Notes: generated by a model not told the origin, from the letters alone. A stretch of DNA of 31,922 nucleotides from an uncultured Muribaculum sp. (GCA_910589555.1 CAJUTE010000032.1:1-31922); one strand, 5' to 3'. Shown: positions 16,451-25,377, numbered from the stretch's first letter. A program made the numbers and translations.

Positions 16451-17527
16451 ATGTACGATTTATCAAAAGGAGCCGACTGGCTCAATCAATGGCTTAACGG
16501 TTTTTGCGCACCCTGGCTGACAGTGGTGATCGAGTGTGTGCTGATAGGAGTTGTGCTCCTGTTGGCTTACGCGCTTTTAGCATTGTTCTACATCTACTTT
16601 GAGCGAAAAGTCTGCGCTGCGTTCCAGTGCCGCCTTGGACCTAACCGTGTGGGACCCGCCGGAATCTTCCAGAGTGTAGCCGATATGTTCAAGATACTTA
16701 TCAAGGAGTTGATCTCCTTGAAGTATACCGACAAGTTCCTGTTTGCTCTCGCCCCCTATCTTGTGATCATCGCTTCGATGCTGTGTTTCGCTGTTCTGCC
16801 GTGGGGCAACGGTCTTCAGGTGATAGACTTCAACATTGGAATCTTCTTCCTTGTTGCCGTTTCTTCAATAGGAGTGCTTGGTATATTGCTCGCCGGATGG
16901 TCAAGTAACAATAAGTTCACTTTGATCGGTGCGTTGCGTTCAGGCGCGCAGATGATCAGCTACGAGCTTTCAATAGGCTTGTCTGTTATCACGATGGTGG
17001 CATTCGCAGGCTCAATGTCGATCACCGACATCTGCATGGCGCAGAAGGATATGTGGTTCATAGTGTCGGGCCACATCCCCGCTATCATTGCTTTCATTAT
17101 CTATATCATAGCCGGTACAGCCGAGACCAACCGTGGTCCGTTTGACCTTCCTGAGGCAGAGAGTGAGCTTACTGCCGGTTATCACACCGAGTATTCCGGT
17201 ATCCACTTCGGATTCTTCTATCTCGCTGAGTATTTGAATCTGTTCATTGTTGCCGGGGTGGCTTCGCTGCTGTTCTTCGGCGGCTGGATGCCTCTTCATA
17301 TTCCCGGTTGGGATGCGTTCAATCATGTGATGGACTACATCCCCTCTGTGATATGGTTCATTGCTAAGGCTGTAGTGCTCTCATTTGTAATCATTTGGTT
17401 CAAGTGGACATTCCCGCGTCTTCGCATCGACCAGCTCCTTAGCCTTGAATGGAAGTATCTTCTTCCTATAAATTTAGCCAACCTTGTGCTGATGGTAATT
17501 GTTATCTGTTACGGATTGCATTTCTAA
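16451..17527 (+). CDS. nuoH: NADH-quinone oxidoreductase subunit H
   Basis: Subunit H (358 residues) is the membrane heel of complex I and forms part of the quinone tunnel and the first proton-coupling element. About eight membrane spans are visible. Both family signatures are present: ERKVCAAFQCRLGPNRVGP at 51-69 and ETNRGPFDLPEAESELTAG near 225-243, the loop that lines the quinone site. It follows nuoCD after 17 bases. The next gene is atpD, 41 bases later, where nuoI or nuoG would normally be expected. No terminator or promoter lies in that gap. Confidence 0.96.
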   Translation: MYDLSKGADWLNQWLNGFCAPWLTVVIECVLIGVVLLLAYALLALFYIYFERKVCAAFQCRLGPNRVGPAGIFQSVADMFKILIKELISLKYTDKFLFALAPYLVIIASMLCFAVLPWGNGLQVIDFNIGIFFLVAVSSIGVLGILLAGWSSNNKFTLIGALRSGAQMISYELSIGLSVITMVAFAGSMSITDICMAQKDMWFIVSGHIPAIIAFIIYIIAGTAETNRGPFDLPEAESELTAGYHTEYSGIHFGFFYLAEYLNLFIVAGVASLLFFGGWMPLHIPGWDAFNHVMDYIPSVIWFIAKAVVLSFVIIWFKWTFPRLRIDQLLSLEWKYLLPINLANLVLMVIVICYGLHF

Positions 17528-17568
17528 AAGCACTCAATTAATAATTCTAATATCTGATTCTCGACAAG

Positions 17569-19071
17569 ATGAGCGATAAATTCGGAAAAGTAAGTCAGGT
17601 CATCGGCCCGGTAGTCGACGTGACTTTCGAGGGCAAGGATAACGTCATCCCGCCTATTTACACGGCTCTTAAAGTTGACCGCCCCGACGGTCAGGAACTA
17701 ATCCTTGAGGTGGAGCAGCATATCGGTGAAGACACTGTGCGCTGTGTCGCCATGGAGAGTACCGACGGTATCCGCCGCGGGCTCACCGTTGAAAACCTCG
17801 GACGCCCTATCGCGGTGCCCACTGGTGAGCAGGTGAAAGGTCGTCTGCTTAATGTAGTAGGCGAGGCTATCGACCACCTGCCTGAACTTAAACGTGACGA
17901 TTTACGCCCCATCCATCAGCCGGCGCCGGCATTCGATGACTTGACTATCGGAACGGAGATTCTTTTCACCGGTATCAAAGTGATCGACCTGCTTGAGCCA
18001 TATAGCAAGGGTGGTAAAATCGGTTTGTTCGGTGGTGCCGGTGTAGGCAAAACCGTGCTCATCATGGAGTTGATCAATAATATCGCCAAAGGACATAACG
18101 GATTCTCGGTGTTCACAGGTGTAGGTGAGCGTACACGTGAGGGTAATGACTTGCTTCGTGAGATGATCGAGAGCGGCGTAATGAAATATGGCGACAAGTT
18201 CCGTGAAGGAATGGACAAGGGCGAATGGAACCTTGCCGATGTAAACATGGAAGAGGTGGCAAACTCTCAGGCGACACTCGTGTTCGGTCAGATGAATGAG
18301 CCCCCGGGCGCTCGTCTGCGTGTGGCGCTTTCCGGTCTTACAGTAGCCGAGCAGTTCCGCGATCAGGATGGCGGCGGTAAGGAGATTCTTCTGTTTATCG
18401 ACAATATCTTCCGCTTCACCCAGGCAGGTTCTGAGGTGTCGGCGTTGTTGGGACGTATGCCTTCGGCGGTGGGATATCAGCCTACGCTGGCATCGGAAAT
18501 GGGTGCCCTTCAGGAACGAATCACATCAACCAAGCAGGGATCAATCACATCAGTCCAGGCTATCTACGTGCCTGCCGACGACTTGACCGACCCCGCTCCG
18601 GCTACCACTTTCAGCTTCTTGGACGCTACCACAGTGTTGAGCCGTAAGATTGCCGAGCTTGGTATCTATCCGGCGGTTGACCCGTTGGAATCCACTTCGC
18701 GAATTCTTGACCCGCACATCATAGGCGAGGAGCATTATCAGACAGCTCAGGCTGTGAAACAGCTTCTCCAGAAGTACAACGAGCTTCAGGACATCATCGC
18801 CATCCTTGGTGTCGACGAGCTTTCTGACGAGGACAAGCTTGTGGTTGCCCGCGCGCGTCGCGCTCAGCGCTTCCTCTCGCAGCCGTTCTTTGTTGCCGAG
18901 CAGTTCACCGGTCTTCCCGGCGTGATGGTGCCTTTGAGCGAGACTATCCGTGGCTTCAAGATGATTCTCAGCGGAGAGATGGATGAGTATCCCGAACAGG
19001 CATTCCTCAACGTAGGCACAATCGACGAGGCTATCGCCAAGGGTAAGAAGATGCTCGCTGAAGTAAAATGA
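17569..19071 (+). CDS. atpD: ATP synthase F1 subunit beta
   Basis: This is the catalytic beta subunit of F1 (500 residues), making ATP at three sites of the hexamer. The P-loop GGAGVGKT is at about 155-162. GVGERTREGNDL carries the catalytic glutamate, and the Walker-B-like LLFIDNIFRFTQAGSEVSALLGRMPS motif follows. Length is slightly above the usual 460-480. It leads the ATP synthase block and sits 41 bases after nuoH. Placing atpD-atpC ahead of atpB is normal in Bacteroidetes; placing the block within nuo genes is the unusual point. Confidence 0.98.
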   Translation: MSDKFGKVSQVIGPVVDVTFEGKDNVIPPIYTALKVDRPDGQELILEVEQHIGEDTVRCVAMESTDGIRRGLTVENLGRPIAVPTGEQVKGRLLNVVGEAIDHLPELKRDDLRPIHQPAPAFDDLTIGTEILFTGIKVIDLLEPYSKGGKIGLFGGAGVGKTVLIMELINNIAKGHNGFSVFTGVGERTREGNDLLREMIESGVMKYGDKFREGMDKGEWNLADVNMEEVANSQATLVFGQMNEPPGARLRVALSGLTVAEQFRDQDGGGKEILLFIDNIFRFTQAGSEVSALLGRMPSAVGYQPTLASEMGALQERITSTKQGSITSVQAIYVPADDLTDPAPATTFSFLDATTVLSRKIAELGIYPAVDPLESTSRILDPHIIGEEHYQTAQAVKQLLQKYNELQDIIAILGVDELSDEDKLVVARARRAQRFLSQPFFVAEQFTGLPGVMVPLSETIRGFKMILSGEMDEYPEQAFLNVGTIDEAIAKGKKMLAEVK

Positions 19072-19086
19072 TAAAGTAAAAACTCT

Positions 19087-19320
19087 ATGATACTAAAAAT
19101 AATATCGGCTGAAAACATAATGTTTCAGGGACAGGTCGACAGTGTGTCGCTGCCGGGAGCTGAAGGAACCTTCATGGTGCTTCCCCATCACGCCTCATTG
19201 ATTTCCACCCTTGTGAAGGGTAATGTGGTTTATGAACATGACGGAAAGAGGGGAGAGGTCTCTGTCGAAGGGGGACTCGTTGATGTCGATAAAGATGTGG
19301 TATCAGTGTGTATTTATTAA
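19087..19320 (+). CDS. atpC: ATP synthase F1 subunit epsilon, short form
   Basis: The epsilon subunit links the rotor to the c ring. Only 77 residues are present, against about 130-140 in E. coli. The whole product corresponds to the N-terminal beta sandwich (VDSVSLPGAEGTFMVLPHHASLIS, then the closing strands VEGGLVDVDKDVVSVCIY). The C-terminal helical hairpin is missing, so the extended helical state that inhibits ATP hydrolysis in other bacteria cannot form. The stop is one base before the atpB ATG, so the two are tightly coupled. Short epsilon forms occur in related anaerobes, so this is probably natural and not truncation. Confidence 0.92.
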   Translation: MILKIISAENIMFQGQVDSVSLPGAEGTFMVLPHHASLISTLVKGNVVYEHDGKRGEVSVEGGLVDVDKDVVSVCIY

Positions 19321-19321
19321 T

Positions 19322-20446
19322 ATGAGACGTTTAATATTTTTGCTGACAATCATGTGTGCGGTGATCCTTTCACCGGCACGCGTGCACGCTTCCGCTTCCG
19401 GCGACGGCAAAGAGGTGTCTCCGAAGGAGATTATCTTCGAGCACCTTGGCGACGGTTATGGATGGGAAGTGCCATTCAGCCATGACCTCCGCATTCCGCT
19501 GCCGGTTATTGTGCGTGATTACGAAGGACATTGGCACATTTTCAGTTCCGCGCGTATTCAGCATGGAGCTGAGTATGACGGATTCCGTCTTGGCGGAAAG
19601 GATAGCAAGTGGCACAATAAAATTGTCGGCGAGCGTCCCGAGATGATCGACGGCAAGGAGGAGATGGTTGAATACCGACCCATCGACCTGTCGATCACCA
19701 AAAATGTGCTGGCTCTGTTTATCACCATCCTGCTGGTGTCATGGATGATACTACAAGTGGCGATGTGGTATAAGAAAGCCGGCTATAAGGCTCCGCGCAA
19801 ATTCACAGGCGCCATCGAGGCGCTTATCATATTCGTGTATGATGGAGTGGTTAAGCCTACTCTTGGGGTGAAGGCTCCGAGATTCGCGCCTTATCTTCTC
19901 ACTGTGTTTTTCTTCATCCTGGTCATGAATCTTCTGGGGCTTATCGTAATATTCCCCGGTGGAGCCAACTTGACAGGAAACATAGCGGTGACATTGGTGT
20001 TGTCGTTGATCACATTCTTCATCGTCAACCTCTTTGGCACGAAACATTACTGGAAGGATATCTTCTGGCCCGATGTTCCGCTGTGGCTCAAATTCCCGAT
20101 TCCAATCATGCCGGTGATTGAGATATTCGGTGTGTTCACGAAGCCGGCAGCTCTCACTATCCGTCTTTTCGCCAATATGATGGGTGGTCACATAATAGTG
20201 ATTGTTCTCACATTGCTGATATTCATTCTTGCGGCTCTCGGTCCTGCCGTGACAGGAATGACAACGGTAGTGTCAGTGCTATTCTCGATATTCATGCTTC
20301 TCATTGATGTGCTCGTGAGCTTTATCCAGGCTTACGTGTTCACCATGCTCTCCACACTTTTCATCTCCCTCGCCCAGGAAGAGGGTCATCATGAAAAGCA
20401 TGAGGAAAGCGGAGAGGCTTCAGTTGAACAAATTAAAACAAAATAA
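19322..20446 (+). CDS. atpB: ATP synthase Fo subunit a with exported N-terminal domain
   Basis: Subunit a forms the ion half-channels next to the c ring. I start it at ATG 19322, one base after atpC stops; the frame runs further upstream but lies inside atpC and would remove the signal-peptide-like start MRRLIFLLTIMCAVILS. From here it has 374 residues, about 100 more than E. coli AtpB. The extra N-terminal part (about 25-120) is soluble and is predicted to lie in the periplasm. The membrane part begins near 122 and carries the essential stator arginine R281 in TIRLFANMMGGH. The histidine/glutamate-rich tail (EEGHHEKHEESGEAS) is unusual. An N-terminal extension is typical of Bacteroidetes AtpB. 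Confidence 0.95.
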   Translation: MRRLIFLLTIMCAVILSPARVHASASGDGKEVSPKEIIFEHLGDGYGWEVPFSHDLRIPLPVIVRDYEGHWHIFSSARIQHGAEYDGFRLGGKDSKWHNKIVGERPEMIDGKEEMVEYRPIDLSITKNVLALFITILLVSWMILQVAMWYKKAGYKAPRKFTGAIEALIIFVYDGVVKPTLGVKAPRFAPYLLTVFFFILVMNLLGLIVIFPGGANLTGNIAVTLVLSLITFFIVNLFGTKHYWKDIFWPDVPLWLKFPIPIMPVIEIFGVFTKPAALTIRLFANMMGGHIIVIVLTLLIFILAALGPAVTGMTTVVSVLFSIFMLLIDVLVSFIQAYVFTMLSTLFISLAQEEGHHEKHEESGEASVEQIKTK

Positions 20447-20474
20447 AATTCTTAAACTTTAAATTTAAATTATT

Positions 20475-20720
20475 ATGTTAGCAATGATTTTAGCCGCAAT
20501 CGACGGCCTGTTAGGTATTGGTGCATGTCTTGGTGCAGCTGTAGCAGCTATCGGAGCTGGTATCGGTATCGGTAAGATTGGCGCTTCAGCCATGGAAGCT
20601 ATCGCACGTCAGCCTGAAGCTACCGGAGATATCCGTAGTAACATGATTGTTATTGCTGCTCTTGTGGAAGGTGTCGCTCTTTTCGCAGTGGTAGTGTGTC
20701 TTCTTGCTTTCTTCCTCTAA
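20475..20720 (+). CDS. atpE: ATP synthase Fo subunit c
   Basis: This 81-residue proteolipid forms the rotor ring. Two membrane helices flank the polar loop ARQPEA (44-49). The ion-binding carboxylate is E65 in ALVEGVALF. The position equivalent to the sodium-binding glutamine of Ilyobacter is I32, and E65 is followed by G66 rather than S or T. By the usual rule this ring carries protons, not sodium, but that is inferred from alignment by eye. The 28-base gap upstream is extremely A/T-rich (TTTAAATTTAAATT), which may favour the high translation needed for a multi-copy subunit. Confidence 0.97.
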   Translation: MLAMILAAIDGLLGIGACLGAAVAAIGAGIGIGKIGASAMEAIARQPEATGDIRSNMIVIAALVEGVALFAVVVCLLAFFL

Positions 20721-20735
20721 TCTCCAGCATTCCTT

Positions 20736-21233
20736 ATGGAACTTTTCACGCCTGAATTGGGCTTGGTTTTCTGGATGTTTATCGCTTTTGCGATACTGTT
20801 TCTGGTACTCGCCAAGTGGGGTTGGCCTGCGATCATGAAGATGATTGAAGGTCGAGCTGACCTCATCGACAAGGGTGTGGAGTATGCTCAAAGCGCACAG
20901 GAGCAACTGAATCACGCCCGCGAAGAGGCTGAGAAATATATTGATGAAGCGCGTAAGCAGCAAGCGGAAATGCTCCGCGAAGCTGACCGCATGAAAACAC
21001 AGATTATCGAGGAAGCCCGTGCCGAAGCCTCAAAAGAGGCTAAAAAGCAGATGGATGCAGCCAAGATCTCTATTGAGCAGGCTCGCAAGGAAGCTGAATT
21101 GCAGTTCCGCGACGAGGTAAGCTCATTTGCTCTTGAAATCGCCGCAAAGGTTGTCAGAAAGCAACTGGACGATGAAAAAGCTCAGAGCCGATTGGTGAAT
21201 TCTCTGTTGGACGAAATCGAAAATAAAAACTAA
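20736..21233 (+). CDS. atpF: ATP synthase Fo subunit b
   Basis: Subunit b (165 residues) is the peripheral stalk that holds F1 still against the rotor. It has one N-terminal membrane span (about 7-26, LGLVFWMFIAFAILFLVLAK), then a long charged helix with heptad-like spacing (AQEQLNHAREEAEKYIDEAR and onward). The C-terminus is predicted to bind the delta subunit. Length matches the family. It starts 15 bases after atpE and ends five bases before atpH. Confidence 0.95.
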   Translation: MELFTPELGLVFWMFIAFAILFLVLAKWGWPAIMKMIEGRADLIDKGVEYAQSAQEQLNHAREEAEKYIDEARKQQAEMLREADRMKTQIIEEARAEASKEAKKQMDAAKISIEQARKEAELQFRDEVSSFALEIAAKVVRKQLDDEKAQSRLVNSLLDEIENKN

Positions 21234-21238
21234 ACGCA

Positions 21239-21787
21239 ATGGATCAAGGTCTTGTCCCAAATCGTTACGCTAAAGCGCTCTATAAGTTTGCCACTGAAAA
21301 AGGGCAGGCTCAGAGAGTATATGAACTTATGAAGCATTTGGCTGCCACATTTGCCGGGGAGCAGAATCTCCAGCAAGTCATTGCCAATCCTTTTGTGCCG
21401 GTCGAAGATAAGACTAAGCTGCTCATTACAGCCGCTTGTGCCGATAGTAAAACCGACACTTGTTTTGTCGATTTTCTCCGCTTACTCCAAGATAATAACC
21501 GCATAGATCTTATCAGGCAGATGGCTTTGTCCTACGAGACATTGTATCGCCGCGAGAATAACATCTATAAAGTTAATATTGTAACTGCGGCACAATTGCC
21601 CGCTGATGAGATTAAGCGTCTTCATGACCTCGTGGAAAAGCATCTTAACGGTGCTTCCATGGAGTTTACTCAATCGATTGACCCGGACTTGATAGGTGGT
21701 TTTGTGATCAACATCAATTCCGAGCGTCTCGACGCTTCTGTAAGCAATGAATTAAAACAATTGCGTCTTCAACTTTTAAGCAACTAA
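21239..21787 (+). CDS. atpH: ATP synthase F1 subunit delta
   Basis: Delta (182 residues) caps F1 and attaches it to the b stalk. The N-terminal helical domain begins NRYAKALYKFATEKG, the family's usual opening. The C-terminal part contains LIGGFVININSERLDASVSNELKQL, close to the family's closing signature. The start is five bases after atpF, typical of tight coupling. Length is normal. Confidence 0.94.
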   Translation: MDQGLVPNRYAKALYKFATEKGQAQRVYELMKHLAATFAGEQNLQQVIANPFVPVEDKTKLLITAACADSKTDTCFVDFLRLLQDNNRIDLIRQMALSYETLYRRENNIYKVNIVTAAQLPADEIKRLHDLVEKHLNGASMEFTQSIDPDLIGGFVININSERLDASVSNELKQLRLQLLSN

Positions 21788-21796
21788 CACAAAGTA

Positions 21797-23371
21797 ATGA
21801 TTAACCCAAGCGAAATATCGGAAGTATTAAAACAACAGCTCGAAAGCGTCAACAAGAAGGTGAGCTTCGAGGAGGTTGGAACGGTTCTCGAAGTAGGTGA
21901 CGGTGTGGCTCACGTATATGGGCTTGAAAACGTCCTCTCTAATGAGCTTGTCGAGTTTGAAAATGGTGTGAAAGGCGTTGCGATGAACCTTGAGGAGAGC
22001 AACGTCGGTGTCATTTTGCTTAACAACATTGATCGCGTGACTGAAAATATGACTGTACGCCGCACTGGAGAGATTGCTTCTATTCCTGTGGGCGAAGGTC
22101 TCTTGGGTCGTGTCATAAATGTGTTGGGTGAACCTATCGACGGTGCTGGTCCTATCACCGGAGAGCTTTTCAGAATGCCATTGGAGCGCAAGGCTCCCGG
22201 AGTGATTTTCCGCCAACCGGTAAAGCAGCCGCTCCAGACAGGTATAAAGGCTGTCGATTCAATGGTGCCTATAGGCCGTGGTCAGCGTGAGCTCATCATC
22301 GGCGACCGACAGATCGGTAAAACCGCCATTGCGATTGACACCATCATCAATCAACGCAAAAATTATGAAGAGGGCAAACCGGTGTATTGCATCTATGTGG
22401 CAATAGGTCAGAAAGCCTCTTCAGTGGCTGCCATCGTGCAAACCTTGCGCGAGCATGGCGCCCTCGACTATACGGTGGTTGTCGCCGCCAACGCCTCTGA
22501 CTCGGCGTCAATGCGCTACTATTCTCCTTTTGCCGGAGTTGCGATCGGAGAGTATTTCCGCGACACCGGCCGCGACGCGCTCATCGTATATGACGACTTG
22601 TCGAAGCAAGCCGTGTCATATCGTGAGATCTCACTTATCCTGAAGCGTCCTTCAGGTCGTGAGGCATATCCCGGCGACATCTTCTATCTGCATTCACGTC
22701 TGTTGGAGCGTGCCGCAAAGATTATCGACAATCAGGAAGTTGCCGCTTCAATGAATGACCTTCCTGAAGTTTTGAAGGACAAGGTGAAGGGTGGTGGTTC
22801 GCTTACCGCGCTTCCTATCATCGAGACTCAGGCGGGCGACGTGTCGGCTTACATCCCGACCAATGTGATCTCTATCACCGACGGTCAGATATTCCTTGAG
22901 ACAGCCCTGTTCAACCGAGGCATCCGTCCCGCTATCAATGTGGGTATCTCAGTGTCACGTGTGGGTGGTAACGCTCAGATTAAGTCAATGAAAAAGGTTG
23001 CCGGAACATTGAAAATCGACCAGGCTCAGTTCCGTGAGCTTGAATCGTTCACCAAGTTCGGCGGTGATATCGACCCTGTGACCGCGCGTGTCATAGACAA
23101 AGGTCGTAAGAACGAGCAGCTGCTCATCCAGCCTCAGTACAGCCCGATGGCGGTTGAGGACGAGGTGGCTGTGATCTTCTGCGGTACTCAGGGATTGCTT
23201 GGCAATGTGCCCCTTGACAAAGTCGCTGAATTTGAAAAGCTGTTCCTGCAACTGCTTCATGCAAAATATCAGAGCGATGTCCTGGATGTGATAAAAAGCG
23301 GTCAGCTCACTGATGATGTCACTTCCAAACTTAAGGAAGCGGCAAGTGAAATTGCAAGTCGATACAAATAA
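21797..23371 (+). CDS. atpA: ATP synthase F1 subunit alpha
   Basis: This is the non-catalytic alpha subunit (524 residues). The P-loop GDRQIGKT is at about 169-176, preceded by the nucleotide-site motif VPIGRGQRELI. The family signature PAINVGISVSRVGGNAQ follows near 373-389. The N-terminal helix (PSEISEVLKQQLE), which binds delta, is present. It follows atpH after nine bases and precedes atpG after 15. No oddities are visible. Confidence 0.98.
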   Translation: MINPSEISEVLKQQLESVNKKVSFEEVGTVLEVGDGVAHVYGLENVLSNELVEFENGVKGVAMNLEESNVGVILLNNIDRVTENMTVRRTGEIASIPVGEGLLGRVINVLGEPIDGAGPITGELFRMPLERKAPGVIFRQPVKQPLQTGIKAVDSMVPIGRGQRELIIGDRQIGKTAIAIDTIINQRKNYEEGKPVYCIYVAIGQKASSVAAIVQTLREHGALDYTVVVAANASDSASMRYYSPFAGVAIGEYFRDTGRDALIVYDDLSKQAVSYREISLILKRPSGREAYPGDIFYLHSRLLERAAKIIDNQEVAASMNDLPEVLKDKVKGGGSLTALPIIETQAGDVSAYIPTNVISITDGQIFLETALFNRGIRPAINVGISVSRVGGNAQIKSMKKVAGTLKIDQAQFRELESFTKFGGDIDPVTARVIDKGRKNEQLLIQPQYSPMAVEDEVAVIFCGTQGLLGNVPLDKVAEFEKLFLQLLHAKYQSDVLDVIKSGQLTDDVTSKLKEAASEIASRYK

Positions 23372-23386
23372 AAAGAAAACAGAAAG

Positions 23387-24268
23387 ATGGCTACATTACG
23401 CGAGTTGAAAGGACGAATCGGATCGGTCAAGTCTTCCGAGAAGATTACCGGAGCGATGAAGATGATATCCTCGGCAAAGATGCACAAGGCTGAACAGTCG
23501 TTGCGCAAGCTGTTGCCATTTCGAGCTCAGATTCAAACAATCATAGGTAACCTTTTGTCGGCTGATGCCGAATTTTCTTCCCCTCTGACTGAGAGTCGCG
23601 AAGTGAAGCACATCGCAATCGTGGTGTTTGGCTCTGACGACGGACTTTGCGGAGCATATAATATCAATATCTTTAAAGGCCTGCTGCTTTCGCTCAACGG
23701 CTATAGAGAGAAATATGGCGAAAATGTCGATTTCACGCTATACCCCGTGGGCATGAAGATGTTTAAGGCTGTGAGTAAACTTGCCGGGGCGCATATCAAG
23801 GTTATCCGCCCCGGCAACGTAAGCTCAAAGAGCGACGGAAAGGCTGTGAAGGACTTCACGTTTGAGCTGCGTCAGCAGTATCTTGACGGCATAATCGATA
23901 TGCTTGCCATTGTGTACATGAGCTATAAGAGCGTGAGCAAGCAGGTGCTTCGCACCGAGCAGCTGCTCCCTATAGTTCCTGATACGCTTACCGACAACGA
24001 TGTCAAGGTGCTGTGCCGTCCCTACATCTTTGAGCCGGATCCAAACACTATTTTCAATTCGGTGCTGCCCCTGTTCATCCTGTCGGTGATGCAGGAGGTG
24101 TTTACCGAAAACCGCGCCTCAGAGCAGGCTGCGAGAGTAATGGCTATGCAAAGCGCCAATGACAATGCCAAGAAGCTCATGGAACAACTTCAGCTTGAAT
24201 ACAACAAGCTGCGTCAGCAAGCGATCACTTCAGAGCTCCTTGATATTCTTGGCGGTCAGGTAAAGTAA
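23387..24268 (+). CDS. atpG: ATP synthase F1 subunit gamma
   Basis: Gamma (293 residues) is the rotating central shaft. The N-terminal helix LKGRIGSVKSSEKITGAMKM and the C-terminal helix with ARVMAMQSANDNAKKLMEQL form the coiled coil inside the hexamer. The central Rossmann-like domain contains GSDDGLCGAYNINI. The length is usual. It is the last ATP synthase gene; 45 bases later nuoI begins, with no terminator or promoter in the gap. Confidence 0.96.
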   Translation: MATLRELKGRIGSVKSSEKITGAMKMISSAKMHKAEQSLRKLLPFRAQIQTIIGNLLSADAEFSSPLTESREVKHIAIVVFGSDDGLCGAYNINIFKGLLLSLNGYREKYGENVDFTLYPVGMKMFKAVSKLAGAHIKVIRPGNVSSKSDGKAVKDFTFELRQQYLDGIIDMLAIVYMSYKSVSKQVLRTEQLLPIVPDTLTDNDVKVLCRPYIFEPDPNTIFNSVLPLFILSVMQEVFTENRASEQAARVMAMQSANDNAKKLMEQLQLEYNKLRQQAITSELLDILGGQVK

Positions 24269-24313
24269 ACTAATTCTAACTTCAACACAATAAAGCCGAA
24301 TATAAAAGAAAAT

Positions 24314-24820
24314 ATGGGCAGTGTAAAAGATTATTTCTCATCGCTTGGTAGCGGTATTGTAAGCCTTGTAAAAGGCATGGGTGTGACAGGAAAAGAATTT
24401 CTTACCCCCAAGGTGACTGAAGAGTATCCCGATCATCGCGACACTATTCAGTATGCCGCTCCGCGTTTCCGCGCCAAGCTTCAGTTCATCTACGAATCCG
24501 ATGGTCGCAACAGGTGCATCGCTTGCGGTATCTGTCAGCGTAATTGTCCTAACGGAACTATTTCCATCACAACTAAAATGGTAGATCTTCCCGACGGGAA
24601 GAAAAAACGTAAACTCGACAAGTATATGTATGACCTGGGCTCATGCACGTTCTGCGAACTGTGTGTGCGCACTTGTCCGCAGGATGCTATTGAGTTCAGT
24701 AATGATTTTGAGCAGGCGGTGTTCACGCGCTCGAAGCTTGTGGAACAGTTGAATTTCTTGCCGGAACAGCCTGATGATCCGGCGCCGAAGCCTGAAGGTT
24801 ATGTGGCTCCGGGAGCTTAA
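24314..24820 (+). CDS. nuoI: NADH-quinone oxidoreductase subunit I, two 4Fe-4S clusters
   Basis: Subunit I (168 residues) carries clusters N6a and N6b, which pass electrons to NuoB. Two complete 4Fe-4S motifs are present: C68-C71-C74-C78 (CIACGICQRNCP) and C111-C114-C117-C121 (CTFCELCVRTCP). The N-terminal stretch (about 5-25) is an amphipathic segment that attaches to the membrane arm. With nuoE, nuoF and nuoG absent from the operon, NuoI would be the outermost iron-sulfur subunit and a natural docking point for ferredoxin or flavodoxin; this last point is inference from complexes with the same subunit set. Confidence 0.96.
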   Translation: MGSVKDYFSSLGSGIVSLVKGMGVTGKEFLTPKVTEEYPDHRDTIQYAAPRFRAKLQFIYESDGRNRCIACGICQRNCPNGTISITTKMVDLPDGKKKRKLDKYMYDLGSCTFCELCVRTCPQDAIEFSNDFEQAVFTRSKLVEQLNFLPEQPDDPAPKPEGYVAPGA

Positions 24821-24850
24821 TAAAGAGAAGAATAAAATTTAATTAAATAT

Positions 24851-25369
24851 ATGGAATCAGTAGGAAGTATTGTTATGTATGGGATAATCGCAGCCGCGAT
24901 TGTCATCTTCTCGATACTTACTGTCACCACACGCCGCATATTGCGTGCCGCAACTTATCTGCTTTTCGTGCTTTTTGCCACAGCCGGGCTTTATTTCAAG
25001 CTCGACTATGAATTTCTTGGAGCTGTGCAGATTGCGGTTTACGCCGGCGGTATTGTCGTGTTGTTTGTGTTCTCTATCTTGCTCACAAGCAAACCGGGTG
25101 ACAATAGTGCGAGTCTTACTTCAAAGAAAAAATTAATTGGTTTCGCAGCGTCAATTCTGTCGCTCGTTGTTGCCGGCTACGCTCTGTTGAGCCGTCCGGA
25201 GTTCTGGAGTGCTGTCACCAAGCCTTTTGAACTTGATATGACGATGCATCGTCTTGGCGAGATTCTGCTTGGAACAGAAAAGTATCAGTATCTGTTGCCG
25301 TTTGAAGCCGTCAGTGTGTTATTGCTCGCATGTATAATCGGAGGCGTCGTTGTCGCCCGTAAGCGTTGA
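24851..25369 (+). CDS. nuoJ: NADH-quinone oxidoreductase subunit J
   Basis: Subunit J (172 residues) is a membrane-arm protein of about five spans, including the segment with a pi-bulge helix that moves during turnover. The conserved stretch YFKLDYEFLGAVQIAVYAGGIVVLFVF lies at about 48-75. A hydrophilic loop (SKPGDNSASLTSKKK) separates the third and fourth spans. The stop is eight bases before the nuoK ATG. Confidence 0.93.
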   Translation: MESVGSIVMYGIIAAAIVIFSILTVTTRRILRAATYLLFVLFATAGLYFKLDYEFLGAVQIAVYAGGIVVLFVFSILLTSKPGDNSASLTSKKKLIGFAASILSLVVAGYALLSRPEFWSAVTKPFELDMTMHRLGEILLGTEKYQYLLPFEAVSVLLLACIIGGVVVARKR

Positions 25370-25377
25370 TTTTGGTT

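Noticed and set aside
14832..16466. Two long minus-strand frames (262 and 269 codons) opposite nuoCD
   Set aside because: They are antisense to a fully conserved gene and arise from its codon bias; no promoter or family resemblance is seen.
17528..17568. Internal promoter ahead of atpD
   Set aside because: The A/T-rich gap has no TAnnTTTG box, so I did not call a separate promoter for the ATP synthase genes.
19223..19321. Longer AtpB starting within atpC
   Set aside because: The extra residues lack family resemblance and precede an ideal signal-peptide start one base after the atpC stop.
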